A stretch of DNA of 64,000 nt from Aedes albopictus (Eukaryota > Arthropoda > Insecta > Diptera > Culicidae): NCBI RefSeq assembly GCF_035046485.1, contig NC_085137.1:15839346-15903345 (forward strand), in the 5' to 3' direction. Each line of letters starts with the position of its first letter. Within the stretch, counting starts at the first letter, position 1. The position numbers were made by a program, and so were the translations under genes. Positions 47,667-59,018 of this stretch are shown in pieces. A model generated the notes under the pieces. The model was not told where the DNA came from, ran no database searches, and worked only from the letters and a program-made list of their open reading frames with translations.

Positions 47667-48403
47667 TCAATAATCGGATTCACAGCTATCATGTGCAAAT
47701 GAATCAGCTTGCTGATTCATGTGATGTGATGTGATGTGATAGCTGAGTCGGCAGTGGCCAGTCAATGCTTTGACCAGCATGCTGCAATTCTGCTTTGACA
47801 GATTTGTTAGATACTTCGCCACCCCTAGAGATGGCTTAGTATGTACAATACAATTTGGTTTGACGACATGACTCCAAACTATTCCAGTATTGTTTGTGCT
47901 GAGTGACAGCCCAGGTGTCAATCTGAAGCTTTACCCAACACTTGGATACCGGAATAGCTGGCTCAGGGCCAATGAAGTCATGTGATGCTCCAGTGCGAGC
48001 TAACTCATCAGCCAATTCATTTCCAGCGATGGAAGAATGGCCAGGTACCCATACAAGTTGAACAGCGTTTGCTGAATTCAGCTCCTCGATTTGAGTTCGA
48101 CAAGCGATAACTTTCTTCGACCTGGAGTTGGCCGAAGCAAGTGCTTTAATAGTAGCCTGGCTATCTGAACAGAAGTATATTACTTTGCCCATTGTGCTGC
48201 TGAAGTGCTGAATGTACTCCGCACATAAGAGCAAAGATTTCGGCCTGAAAAACGGTGCAGTGTCTACCAAGTGAGTAAGACTGATACAGCCTTAGCTCAC
48301 GAGAATAAGCACCAGCACCTGCTCGACCTTCGAAAAGGGAGCCATCAGTGTAACATACGATGCCGTCTGAAATAGAGGCTTTCCACGGACCAGCACGAAT
48401 CCA
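47667..48403 (-). pseudogene. LOA copy A: RNase H domain
   Basis: Minus strand. The N-terminal half (48403 to about 48200) carries CYTDGS and FQAEIFAL, with the first catalytic Asp and the Glu. The second half carries FCSDSQATIKAL and VWVPGHSSIAGNELADELA, with the remaining acidic residues. All four RNase H residues are therefore visible, but a frameshift near 48200 splits the halves. Downstream sequence to 47667 is the C-terminal domain, with a stop-rich end. An imperfect TGATG microsatellite is at 47719-47737. Confidence 0.85.
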
Positions 48404-49590
48404 TTTTAATCGATGTTTTTTAATCTACTTGATATTTTTGTATACTATTCCATTTTATGTGAGAAACCATTTTTTCATACCAAAAGTTCATATTTTGTCT
48501 CGACTAACTTTCAAATAGGGCCTATGAAAAAATGACACACAAGCAAATAAAAAATTATAACACGCAAACGGCTTGTTCGATCGGAAAGGTGTCTTCAGCA
48601 AAGTAGTAGAATAATATATGGCGGCTCTCAAAAAAATACACATTGAAAAATTTATTTAGTTTTTCTTATGAAAAAACTGAATTTTGTTACTAAAAATAAA
48701 ATATCTCAAAAAGCTATTTTTTTACCTTCGTGTTTTTTTGTGAGAATAAAGTTCATTCTGTTAGCTATCATCTGTAAAATTTTTATAGTGGTAAAAAAAT
48801 GTACAAAAAAGTTATGGCACTTTGAACATTTTTGGTTGCGTATTTTTTAGAGTGCATGACGAATTTCCCTCAAACTAGATTTTGGGGTTGGCAGCACCCT
48901 CTCAGATTTCAATGGAATTGTGTAGGTATGAAGACTATGTACTTTAAAGCAACGTTGCAAACTTTGTTGGTTTTTTTTTGTTAAGTTTATCTACACTAAT
49001 ATTTGAAAAGGGCTTAAGTTTTTGAGCATTTTTTTATACCAATGTAACTTAAAAATAACATGACCTACAAAAAAAGTGTGGTATGTGTGACTTTAAGGTA
49101 TTTGTATGAACTTGCAAGTGAAAAATTGAAATATTGAAAAAACGATCACGCTAAAAAAAGCTACAAAATTAATTGAAGTCAATTTGGAATACATGCCCAT
49201 TTGCGAATCTAAATTAATCCTATTTCGGAGAACCAAACCCCACATTAACCATTAAGAATAAAATTCAAAATGGATCAAAGTAATTAAATTGCTATTATCT
49301 GAATCTAACCCAACACAAAATGTTTTTTTTTTTTGAGTCAAACCAATTTTTGGGTATTTTTATACGTGGATTTTCACATATTAATATTGAACATAGCTTT
49401 ATATGTTTCAATTATAAATCTATCCAATACAAAGAATATAATTTAGGATTCTCTTTTAAACCAGAACACCAGATCTGTTACACAGAAATTCAGAACCAGA
49501 AGACGAATTTCAACTTAAAAGTTTCCTTATTCATGGGAGAATCTTTTTTTTAGAATACAATAAATACTTTGCATTAGATAGACTTGTGAA

Positions 49591-50020
49591 CAGGGTGCAA
49601 AATGTTCATAGTCATTGACTGAAAACAGCACGAATTTGAATGATTCTGCACCGAATATTCAAAACAAACAAATTCATTTTCGCTCTCCCTCTTCACACAG
49701 TCAGTCAATTCGTAGTCATTGAATATGAAGCCGATCGAGAAACATCTTCATAATTACCTACGTTAATGGCTACAATTCCTTCCAAAATCATTCCACAACA
49801 ATCAAATGGCAAAAGATCTGTGTAAAGCACAGTTAAATGTAATCGAAACGTTAATATTTAATTAGCAATTTAACAATTTGTAAGATGTTTACAAATATTC
49901 ATTGACTTTCATTCAGTTGACAAACGAGTATCGAGCAGCAGAATATGAATATGCAGGCAAGTGAATGAAAATTGCCGCACGGTGAACTTCAACTCGTCTG
50001 CTCGAAAATTTTGCGCCCTG
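49591..50020. mobile_element. hAT-type MITE (CAGGGTGCAAAAT ends)
   Basis: The ends CAGGGTGCAAAAT and ATTTTGCGCCCTG are flanked by an exact 8-bp duplication, CTTGTGAA (49583-49590 and 50021-50028). It is 430 bp, non-coding, and nested in foldback element 2. Confidence 0.9.
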
Positions 50021-50059
50021 CTTGTGAATCAAACATATGGAGCTATGTTTAATTTAATA

Positions 50060-50549
50060 GGCTCAGTGTACCAGTTATGGCTATAGTACCTCAAATTCGC
50101 CATAGTTGATTTTCAACCTTTAAAGATACAAATCAACAAGAAAAAAATCGTGAACAATAGATCACGATCACAAAAGATGATTGCAATCATTCAAACTTCA
50201 CAATTTGCTCAAATTATAGTAGAAATTAATCATTTTCCTTAACTTTTCGGCCTCCTTGCACCCTATTTCGCCATAGTGTACCAGTTATGGCAACTCCCAT
50301 AAGGAATGCATGTAAATAGTGCGAAGTGGAACCCAAATTAACAAATGTGTCCATAACTGGTACAGGGTTCCTATCATTGGCACACGCCGTAATAAATACT
50401 AAAAGTAGTTTTGTCTCCGTTTCTATATTTTTCCTGTAAAGTATTGAAACAAATCAATCATTTGACTTATTGTTTACATTCGTCGGTCTTCTTCTTATTT
50501 TTGTAGAAATATTTTTTCTTAGGTAGTGCGATAACTGGTACAGGCACCC
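50060..50549. mobile_element. TA-flanked MITE with GTACCAGTTATGG repeats
   Basis: The ends ggctcagtgtaccagttatgg and cgataactggtacaggcaccc are inverted and flanked by TA (50058-50059 and 50550-50551). The subterminal word taccagttatgg also occurs twice internally (about 50278-50292 and, inverted, 50350-50364). It is 490 bp and non-coding. Confidence 0.75.
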
Positions 50550-51770
50550 TATATGAAAATATCTGTAAAAAACGCCCTGGATAAAACTTTTTTTTTCTAC
50601 CGAAGAGAAACACGCAAAATGATGACATGAAGTATTTGTTGTTAAGAACCGTCCATTAAAGACGTAGCATTTTAGGGTAAGTTTATGATATTGCTAGGGG
50701 CCTTCTATTAGGTATGGGAGAATATACTTTAAGAGGGGAGGAGCTGTCAAAAATTTTCCACTAATGCTACCGTGATTTTGAATGCAGCGATATGGTCAAA
50801 CTCAAACATTACAGAATCTTTGAAAAAGGTACAATAAGGACCGAAACTTCGGGTTAAGTAAACATATAGTTGTTTTTGATTGACCAAATTAGACTGAAAT
50901 GCCAATTAAAGATATCATCCAACGTACAGTCGATCACCCAAAGAAAGTCAAACTCAAAGCAATAAAACAAGTACGACCACGATTCTCATCAGTCAACGAG
51001 ATTGAAACTTTTACTACAAATCATTTTATTGCAATAGGTGAATATCATTTAAAATAAAATATCAATGATTTTGCTTTCGGGATGAAATTGATCAGTAAAT
51101 GAAATACCTTTGCATGTGCCAAAAATATTGTTTCCACCTGAACTAACCACCCCAGAATGCGAAATGCTATGCAAAACTTTAACAAGTTTTCTCAATTTTT
51201 TATTATTCAAGTTTGAAACTTAATAAATTTTATGAAAACGCCTTAAAGTATGCACTTTTTATACTGAAAAAGTGATTACTTCCGGAAAAGTGCAATTTTA
51301 TGTATAAATTTGAATATTTATAAAATTTTTGATGATGAAATCGTGTTTAGCAAATACTTGGCAGCTAAAAGCATCCATTCGAATATTCATTACATGTGCG
51401 ATACAGCCACGGTAACAAAACTTTGAAAGGGTATTTGAGATTCGCCAAACACGCAATTACGGAAAATATTGAATTTAATACAGAAATATGTGACTAATTG
51501 ACTGTAAAACATGTAACTCATCATTCAATAATCCTTCAGCCGGATGATGGTCATTTTCTACAAATTGTTTTAAGTTTAAAGCAATATTTTTAACAAATGA
51601 AAATGACCCTCACGTCGATCAATTTCACCCGAAATCACGGTACCTCAGAAATGCTTTTCTTCAAAAGTGCCCATCTTGCGATATATGGCAAAATTTTCAA
51701 TAATTACAAAAATGCATGTTTTGCAAATTGAAATAATTTTTCTTATTTGCACTTTTTTTTACTTTTAAAG
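50550..51770. other. AT-rich interior of foldback element 2
   Basis: No open frame of note and no recognised repeat. It probably belongs to the interior of foldback element 2. Confidence 0.4.
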
Positions 51771-52499
51771 CGTCTTGACATTTTTCAATGTTATGAAAGT
51801 TCACATGATTATCTAAAAGTCACCCATACATAACTTTTTTTATAGGTAATGTAATTTTTAAGTTATATTGAGTAAAAAACGGTCAAATACATTAGCCCTT
51901 TTCAAATATTAGTCTAGATAAATAAAAAAAAACAACGTATGCAATCTTGCTTTAAAATACATAGTCTTTAAACCTAAGAAATTCCACCGGATTCTGAGAC
52001 AGTTTTGCCAAACCTTTACGGCGAGTTTGCGTGAATTCGTCATGCACTCTAAAAAACACACTACCGAAAATGTTCAAAGTGCCCTAACTTTTTTGTACAT
52101 TTTTTTACCATTATGAAATTTCTACAGATGGTAGCTAACAGAATGAACTTTATTCTCACAAAATATCACGAAGGTAAAGAAATAGCTTTTTGAGATATTT
52201 TATTTTTAGTAACAAAATACAGTTTTTTTAGAAGAAAAACTAAATAAATTTTTCAATGTGTATTTTTCTGAGAGCCACCATTTATTAATCTACAACTTTG
52301 CCGAAGAGAGTTTTCCGATCAAACAAGCAGTTTCAGAGATATGATTTTTCATTTGCATGTGTTCCATTTTTTCATAGGCCCTATTTGAAAGTTAGTCGTG
52401 ACTCCATAAAAAGTTTCAATATGAAAAAATGGTTATTTATATTGATTAAAACAGCTGTGCAAAATTATATGCAAATCAAAAATGCAATATTAAAAAAAA

Positions 52500-53332
52500 T
52501 GGATTTTTTTCGTGCTGCTTCGTGTAAAGCCTCAATACTTCTTTCCAGATATCCAGATGTCCACTCTTCCCGGGAAGCGAATTTCGTGGAAAATGTCCTA
52601 TATGGAAAATTACAAGCAATTGTAAGATCACTTGGAGCAAGGACAATTTTGTCCCAATTCACCAAAAGTAGAAACAACGAGGTGTGTGTTGATGTGCGGT
52701 TAACAGGAGTTTCCTCTAGTCGACCGAGTACCCGTAACCGGTAAGTGCAAGAAAGTTCTTCTTGTTTGAGAGGAATGTGTAGTGGGGCAACGTCAAAAAG
52801 AACTTCGAGCGCTGCCGTGGGAGTTGAAGAGAACGCTCCAGATATCGCCATTAAGCACATCCTTTGGAGATGGCCTAATTTTGATTGGACCGTTCTCACT
52901 TCGTCCTTTTACCACCACACAAGACATCCATAAGACAATATTGAACGAACAGCAGTCGTGTAAATCCAATTGATATACTTGGGTTTTAGACCCCAAGTTG
53001 TAACAAAAGTACGCCGGCATTGCCCGAAGGCCATACAAGCTTTCCTGATTCTGAACTCAATGTGAGGTGTCCAGGAAAGCTTGGAATCAAGAATGACTCC
53101 AACGTACTTTACCTGTTCAGTCACATCGATTTCAGAATCAAAGAGACGCAAAGGTCGAACGCCATTACGGTTTCGCTTTTCCGTGAAAAGAACAATAGAT
53201 GTTTTACTCGGATTAACCGAAAGGCCATATTGGCGACACCAACCCTCAACTACCTGAAAGGCGCTTTGCATCAGGTCAAAAAGGTTGCTGATGTTAGGTA
53301 GTCGTCGGCAAAACCATAAGTAGGAAAACCGC
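52500..53332 (-). pseudogene. LOA copy A: RT C-terminal half and thumb
   Basis: Minus strand. The active-site box GFADDY lies at about 53299-53316, followed by NPSKTSIVLFTEKRNRNGV, VKYVGVILDSKLSW, ISYG-type SYGCLVW and a long C-terminal segment (LGHLQRMCLMAISGAFSSTP) that reaches the foldback junction. Single-base frameshifts separate the blocks. The FADD box is intact here, unlike copy B. Confidence 0.85.
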
Positions 53333-53334
53333 TA

Positions 53335-53534
53335 CAGTAAGGACCCGATTTTGTCAGCCCCATTTTGTGACAAACATTTTGCTCTCATATTTATGCAATT
53401 TAATAATTTTTATCATAAAACTACTGCTGGGATGTAGAACATAGAAGGATAAAAAGTTTGATAAACTGTTACAGTTTTTGAAGAGAGCAAAAAATGTGTT
53501 CCGAAAATGGGTTGACAAAATCGGGTCACTTATG
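53335..53534. mobile_element. 200-bp TA-flanked MITE inside the RT domain
   Basis: The inverted ends CAGTAAGGACCCGATTTTG and CAAAATCGGGTCACTTATG extend as arms of about 50 bp (gacaaaatcggg, attttgctct). TA flanks both sides (53333-53334 and 53535-53536). The CAGT start and TA duplication fit the Tc1/mariner superfamily. It separates the RT motifs GCPQGG and FADD. Confidence 0.9.
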
Positions 53535-53536
53535 TA

Positions 53537-54590
53537 TTATGGAGTTGCCTCAATAGCGTATCTGCTACGAGATTCCACAAAAGTGGTGATAAGGCTCCCC
53601 CTTGGGGGCATCCACAAACACTCAATTTCCAAATTGCCGCTTGCCGCAATGCCGAGAAGAGATGTCGGTTTTTGAGCATTTGGTGAATCCAACTGGAAAT
53701 CATTGGAGATATACCATGACCCCGTGCGGCTTCCAATATGGCATCGAAAGGCATGTTGTCAAAGCCACCCTCGATATCTAAGAAAACACCCAAGCAGGAT
53801 TGCTTTTCAGCGAATGCATTCTCGATATCGTAAACAACTTTGTGTAAAAGAGTCACAGTGGACTTTCCAGATTGGTAGGCATGTTGGTTCACATGAAGAG
53901 GCACGTAGGCCAGATGAACATCACGGATGTGATGATCCACAATGCGTTCTAAGCATTTCAGAAGAAAAGAGGTCAAACTAATAGGTCTGAAACTCTTTGC
54001 TTCTTCAAACGACTCACGACCTAGTTTTAGAATGAACTTCACAGTAATATCCCGCCAAGATCTGGGAATATACCCTGTAGCAAAACTGCAAACTAGTATT
54101 TTTCCAAAACATGTTTAAAATAATCAAATCTCTTCTGAAGAAAAATAGGATAAATCTAATCTGCCCCAGGAGATTTGAAAGGAGCAAAGCTATTAAGAGC
54201 CCACTCAATCGATCATACAGTAACAATATTCCGAGCCGAAGCCAGGGAATCATAACTACAAAAAAGACATCAGGTGCATCCGAAGATGTAACATCCACAC
54301 ATCCGGGGAAGTGTGTACTGAATAAACATTCCAAAACTTCCTCATCGGAGGAAGTGAAATCACCATTTGGCAAACGAAGGTCGTTCACTTGAAAATCCTT
54401 AGATTTTGCAAGGATTTTGTTCAACCGACTGGCTTCACTCAGACTGGAAACATTTGTACAAAGGGTTTTCCAGCCGAATCGTTCAGCATACCGAAGAGCT
54501 TTCTGGTAGGCCTTGCGAGCCGACCTGAAAGCCTCCGATCCAGCCGAACGTTGTCTGTTCCTACTCTTTCTACATTGCTTCCCGAGACAG
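53537..54590 (-). pseudogene. LOA copy A: linker and RT N-terminal half
   Basis: Minus strand. The linker (RSAGSEAFRSARKAYQKALR, LNKILAKSKDFQVNDLRL) is followed, after a frameshift near 54260, by the RT: FRPISLTSFLLKCLERIVD, AYQSGKSTVTLLH, FLDIEGGFDN (with catalytic Asp) and GCPQGGALSPLLW. The domain is interrupted at 53534 by a MITE. It is about 87 percent similar by eye to copy B. Confidence 0.85.
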
Positions 54591-54591
54591 T

Positions 54592-54762
54592 CAACCAATC
54601 GTCGTATAATACAGCAGATGTTAAAGTGGATACGTCTTATACATCAGATGTTAAAGTGGAGGCGATATGCGTACATTTTACATGCGCCTAAATGGAGGCA
54701 TGCACGCATATGGCCTCCACTTTATCATCTTATGCAGCATCATCTTATACGATGACTGGTTG
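54592..54762. mobile_element. 171-bp MITE in the LOA linker
   Basis: The ends caaccaatcgtcgtataa and ttatacgatgactggttg are inverted with few mismatches. Inside, catcagatgttaaagtgga is present in direct repeat and, inverted, as tccactttatcatc. No clear target duplication was found. Confidence 0.7.
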
Positions 54763-55240
54763 TCTGGGGAGCATTCACATGTACAAAAAAGATGTAGCGA
54801 TGGTCAGATAAACATGCCAATTGGTTAGCTCGTGACTAATTCTGCTAGAGCGACTAATTCTGACATAGCGCTTTGTCTAACACTTCCTCTCTAGCAGATA
54901 CCATGAAAGTTGGACGATTGCCCATGTTAAGTAATCCAAGATCTGTACTACTTAAGTATTCCATCAAACTAGAGCATCTCAAATTGATGTCCGAGTTGCA
55001 CCAGATTATATGGTGAGCATTAGCATCACTGCCAACAATTAACGGAAAGCCTTTTGACGTGCAGTATGCGATGAGGTTTCCAACAGATACATCGATTGTG
55101 ATAGCACATACATCTCTAGTAGTTAGTTCAGAGATGAGTGTAGCAACGATTGCGTTGTTGACAAGCACACATGCTCGAGGCATGACAGGTGAGTTTGCCA
55201 TTTCATTTTTACTGAAAGTAGCAAACACCGGATTCACAAG
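54763..55240 (-). pseudogene. LOA copy A: endonuclease domain
   Basis: Minus strand. The AP-endonuclease-like core reads FPLIVGSDANAHH (Asp and Asn of the catalytic D.N motif) then MGNRPTFMVSAREEVLD. The following LCSS..SHELTNW block is partly broken. Amino-terminal residues are lost before the SINE fragment near 55240. Confidence 0.8.
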
Positions 55241-55294
55241 ATTTTTTTTATCTTTATTATCGAGATTTTCAGCCTATGGCTGGTTCATCTCCTA
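55239..55294 (-). mobile_element. 5'-truncated SINE fragment with 9-bp duplication
   Basis: A 56-bp piece (minus strand: gagatgaaccagccatagg...ctcgataataaagat plus A-rich tail) matches the 3' end of Feilai. GGATTCACA flanks it on both sides (55230-55238 and 55295-55303). Confidence 0.7.
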
Positions 55295-55488
55295 GGATTC
55301 ACATGGTTTCCTAGATAAGCCACTTAAGCTGTACCATTTTGCATAAGTCTACAAAGATTGATCGTTGCTGTTCTTATGTGCTGAAGATTGATCTGAGCTA
55401 TCCTAACCGTAGCCACTATTCAAACTAGGCAAGATTGAACTCTTAATAATCACAGCACAAAGAAGAACAGCAACAATAAAGCCAGATC

Positions 55489-56059
55489 CAGGGTTGACAA
55501 TCGTCCTTCTCGTCACCACTGCGTGAAGATAACAATAAAACAATCTTCGTCAGAAAGAACAACGGTGACGATTAGCCTTTTCGTCGCCGACTGCGGACGT
55601 CACGACGAAGCTCAATCATAAATAGTCACCCACCAACTTTTTCGTCGTCCTCTTTGTTCCCTGGAAACGAACGACGACGGGCCAAGCGAACGCCAACTGG
55701 GAATAGCTTTTATTGGCGTTTCGGCACTAACGGTGGTGTGAAACCTCACTAGCTCAGTTGGTAAGAGTGCTGGATTGGCAATCTAGAGGTCCGTTGTTTG
55801 ATTCCAGGTGCAATTATTTTTTTATTAAAATCTTTTTTTTGTGTGTTGCTGGTAGAAACATTGACTCCGTCGGCTAGACGCATTTGGACGAAGAGCGAAA
55901 CAAAACGAATGAAGATTTTGTTTTCGTCACGACGCAAGCCCTTCACGACGATTCGCTGGCTTGAATGAGTCATCCGATGTGGAACGAGCAACGATGACGA
56001 TCTAGTTTTCGTTTTAGTCGTCGACTTTTTTGGTCGTACGGCGACGATTTTCAGCCCTG
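55489..56059. mobile_element. hAT-type MITE carrying a tRNA-like Pol III box
   Basis: The inverted ends CAGGGTTGACAATCGTC and GACGATTTTCAGCCCTG have an exact 8-bp duplication, GCCAGATC (55481-55488 and 56060-56067), in LOA copy A. The 571-bp interior has many CGTCGT words and holds a tRNA-like segment at 55743-55815. Confidence 0.9.
55743..55830 (+). other. tRNA-like segment with A and B boxes and T-run
   Basis: The A box tagctcagttggtaagag and B box gtttgattcc occupy tRNA-like positions, and ctgga/tctag could form an anticodon stem with loop ttGGCaa. The acceptor and T stems do not pair, and a T7 run (Pol III terminator) follows at about 55819-55825. It looks like a tRNA pseudogene or SINE head captured by the MITE. 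Confidence 0.5.
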
Positions 56060-56568
56060 GCCAGATCGGTATCGATTTGAGTGCGCCAAAGGCGAGGATG
56101 CTCAGATACACTGTGTAAAACGCATAATGCGACCCCATATAGGTGAAAATTTAAACTAATTAATAACATCTTCATAATACCGCCCTTATTCAGCCTCAAG
56201 TATGAGATTGAAGAGGGCAGCTGATTGTCTCGGAGAAACACAAGGTCCACTGGCACCCGTGCTCCGGTTAGCGCAGTAAGGGCATAATACTGTGGGGGAT
56301 GCCCTGGTACTCCACAGGCTCCGTTTGCGATTAGGTTTTTATAAGAGCCCCCTAATCATTCATTCCTAGGCACGGTAAGCGTAAAGCCGCATAACACCTT
56401 GTATTAGGGGTCACCTGATTAGTGGACTCCTACCACTGGAACAGGCGTTCCGTATAGTGCTATTCTTAGGCAGTTGAACCAACCGCTACCGACACTACAC
56501 AGCTATCTAGGCTGATCGGTAAAAGAAGTTAATATTGGTGATCAACTGCATACGGGCCCGAAAAGCCA

Positions 56569-56810
56569 AAAAAAATCACCGACTTCGGTAATGTTTTACC
56601 AAGATCTCACCGTTAAGTTGTTTTACAGGAAAAAATCAGTAAAGCTCGCATTTTTTACCGAACTTCGGTAAAATTTGACAGATAAACGATAAGATTTAAC
56701 CGAAATTTGGTAATAGTTTACAGAATTTCGCTAAAAACCCGTTACCGAACGATCAGCAGTTGAGATTTCGGTAAAAAATTACCGAACGCGACTGGTGTGC
56801 AAACAGGCTT
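56569..56810. mobile_element. MITE with repeated ACCGAA/TTCGGTAA palindromes
   Basis: The words ttaccgaa and ttcggtaa occur in about ten variants over 240 bp. The ends (caccgacttcggtaa and ttaccgaacgcg) are inverted. It directly abuts the 5' end of LOA copy A. Confidence 0.65.
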
Positions 56811-58140
56811 AATGTTTAACCATTAACAACTTCGGAATACTTAAGGGCTATTTGAGTAACCTTCTGATGATATTGTAAAACCTATGGATATTGGACGAGC
56901 TACTCTGTGGTGAGCTCGTTTTATGTTACTTGTTGTCTAAACTTTCGCTTACTGTCAGTTTGCATTGGCTTTCAGAATTATTATAAAGTAGTCAAAGCAA
57001 TTTCCACCAAAATGAACGACGTTGTCCACCAATAAACTGGTCTAGTTTAGTCAAACAACAGTCTCCCTTCTTTCGACGTTCCAACTACGCTGTCTATTTG
57101 GATACAATTTAGGCGTCGCCCATTCATTATTTATTTCGATATTAATTTAATGGAATTTGTTGATATGTGTTAGGCAAACATAGTCCTCGTCCTTTCAAAC
57201 CCCGATCAACAAACAAACATTGTCATATAGTGGCATACACGGGGAACATACATATCCCTCCATCCTGTCTAGTCTATCACATCGAGTACAACACATCCCG
57301 TTATTCGGCGTTTCGGCACCGCACCGCAGTCGAAGCGTGACGACAATTTAGACGCCCATTGTGTTATTGTTGTTGAGTTCATAAATTTTATTGCTGCCTC
57401 GGATGAATATAAAAATATTTCTATTCATTCACTATATTGCAACCATTCCAGGGACGCGGATGTTGGAAAGCGTGGAAAGTGGGAAAACTGCCGACGACGA
57501 CGAGACGACCCCTCCTCGTCGCCCGCTTCACTGTCACCCGGCGCGGCGTCGTCATTGCGCACCATTTTGCGAAATTGATTTCACTAATTGAAAAAGAGTG
57601 CTGCCTATCGTCACTCGCGGCGTGCGCGGCTGCTGGTGGCTCGCTTTTGTCGTTTTGGCGGCGGAAGACGGGGCACAAATTAAGAGTAAATTGAAAACGG
57701 CTGATCCTACTGCTAGTGTTGCTGTACCAGTACCGAGGTTGACTCCGACGGTGTTTTTGTAACAGCCCGACTGGGATGGTCGTTGCTGGTGTTGTTGTTG
57801 TTGCGGGATGATATCAGTTTTAATTTTTATGTTTGCGCATATTTTTATGACTGCGAGGGGCAGAAATTCACGCCCCTGTGCGTAATTAAATGATAATCGG
57901 GGTGCTTCAATTAAGGATATTGGTAATCCGAGCCCCCTGGGCTAGGCGGAAAGAGATTTGTTGCGTTCGGATTTGTCCTAAGGGTGTTTTCGAGGAGCGT
58001 TTCAAATTAATTTAATGCAATTTACTCAAATAAAGTAATAGGCTTTAAAAAGCGGGTAATTGCTGCATTATGTATATTATTTTCGTCTTAGGCTGATGCA
58101 AATATGATTTTTCTTTTACGCCCGAGAGGTCTTATCGGGT
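56811..58140. other. Intronic sequence, no recognised gene
   Basis: The 20-bp motif tgtggtgagctcgttttatg is at 56906-56925. From 57290 to 57960 the sequence is GC-richer and complex; 57430-57690 supports long open frames on both strands, which is a composition effect. Confidence 0.45.
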
Positions 58141-58142
58141 TC

Positions 58143-59018
58143 GAAGGGGGTAGATAAAAATAAAAAAGGAGCAAAATAATAAAAACGAAAAAAAGCTATT
58201 GAAAAAATAAAAATTAGTTATACTTTTGAAAAATGTTTTCCAACTATTGAAAAAAAAATGAGTTGTGCGACTTAAATTTGTAATAACTAACGAAGATCAA
58301 ATTTTGCAATTAAAAATGAAGAGCTGGATGGCAAAGTTTGTTATTGGTTTGTTGGGAATAAGAGCTAAAAGAACAAAAATAATAACTGACTTTGTTCCGG
58401 AAAATAACTCAATAATAACTAAAGTTATCCACGGGATGAATGACCCCTAAAAGGTTAAAATCCCTGGTAATAAACAAACAACAACAACAACAACTAAAGT
58501 TATCCTTATAAAAACGACAAACTATTACAAAATGGAAAATAACTGAATAAGTTATTATCGAGTTATTGAGAACAAAGTAAGTACAAAATAAGTTATATCA
58601 AAAGAGATAATCATAATTGTAAATTTTGTTCTTATGAAAGGAAAAAAATGAAGTGTAAGTTCAGAAATATTTTGTCCTTGGTTTGATCTTATTATAACAA
58701 AATTAGATGTTATTTTCTTTTTTCTGGAACAAAGTTAGTTATTATTTTTTGTTCTTTGGGAATAAGCGCCAAACCAATAACAAGATTTGCTCTATATTCT
58801 ATTTAAAATAAAATAAATACAAAATAACTCATCAATAACAAAATAAGTTATGATTGCGAAACATGCCTTCGGGATGTTATTTTATTTAGCATATGCTCAG
58901 AAGAACTTATTTTGTTATGATTGCATATTTTGTTATTTCACAGTTATTTATTGTTATTCATGAATGGTAAAATTTGTTATTTTTATGTCCTTGGTTTGTT
59001 CTTTGCCTCTACCCGGAA
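58143..59018. mobile_element. AT-rich MITE-like element of AATAACAAAATAAGTTAT words
   Basis: The start ggttcgaagggggtagataa and the end cctctacccggaatt contain short inverted GGGTAGA/TCTACCC. The interior is a patchwork of ataacaaaataagtt-type words in both orientations. Boundaries are approximate. Confidence 0.55.

Larger units (their letters stand above)
48404..52499. mobile_element. Foldback/long-TIR element 2 (about 4.1 kb)
   Basis: The left arm (about 48404-49150) is mirrored by the right arm (about 51770-52499): gactaactttcaaatagggc, aatatctcaaaaagc and gaataaagttcattctgtta blocks appear in opposite orientations. It splits the RNase H domain of LOA copy A; the LOA frame stops near 52500 (ALHEAARKK) and resumes at 48403. 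The arms resemble those of the element at 2527-6404. The interior holds two dated MITEs and AT-rich sequence with no recognisable transposase. Confidence 0.8.
47300..56568 (-). mobile_element. LOA-clade (Lian-like) retrotransposon, copy A, multiply interrupted
   Basis: This is the longest copy. On the minus strand it begins at ggcttttcgggccc near 56568 and runs through a 5' region, endonuclease, linker, RT and RNase H to a 3' tail that ends near 47300 with a pyrimidine-rich tract and gtaaatgatgg. Gene order (EN-RT-RNase H) and the FADD box are characteristic of the LOA clade. Its insertions add about 5 kb: a hAT MITE, a truncated SINE, a 171-bp MITE, a TA MITE and a 4.1-kb foldback element holding further MITEs. 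Several frameshifts show it is inactive. Confidence 0.85.

Noticed and set aside
55743..55815. Functional tRNA-Ala(GGC)
   Set aside because: D and anticodon arms are plausible but the acceptor and T stems do not pair, and it lies inside a hAT MITE.
57421..57694. Three overlapping frames on both strands in GC-rich sequence
   Set aside because: This is a base-composition effect (few stop codons); no conserved motif.
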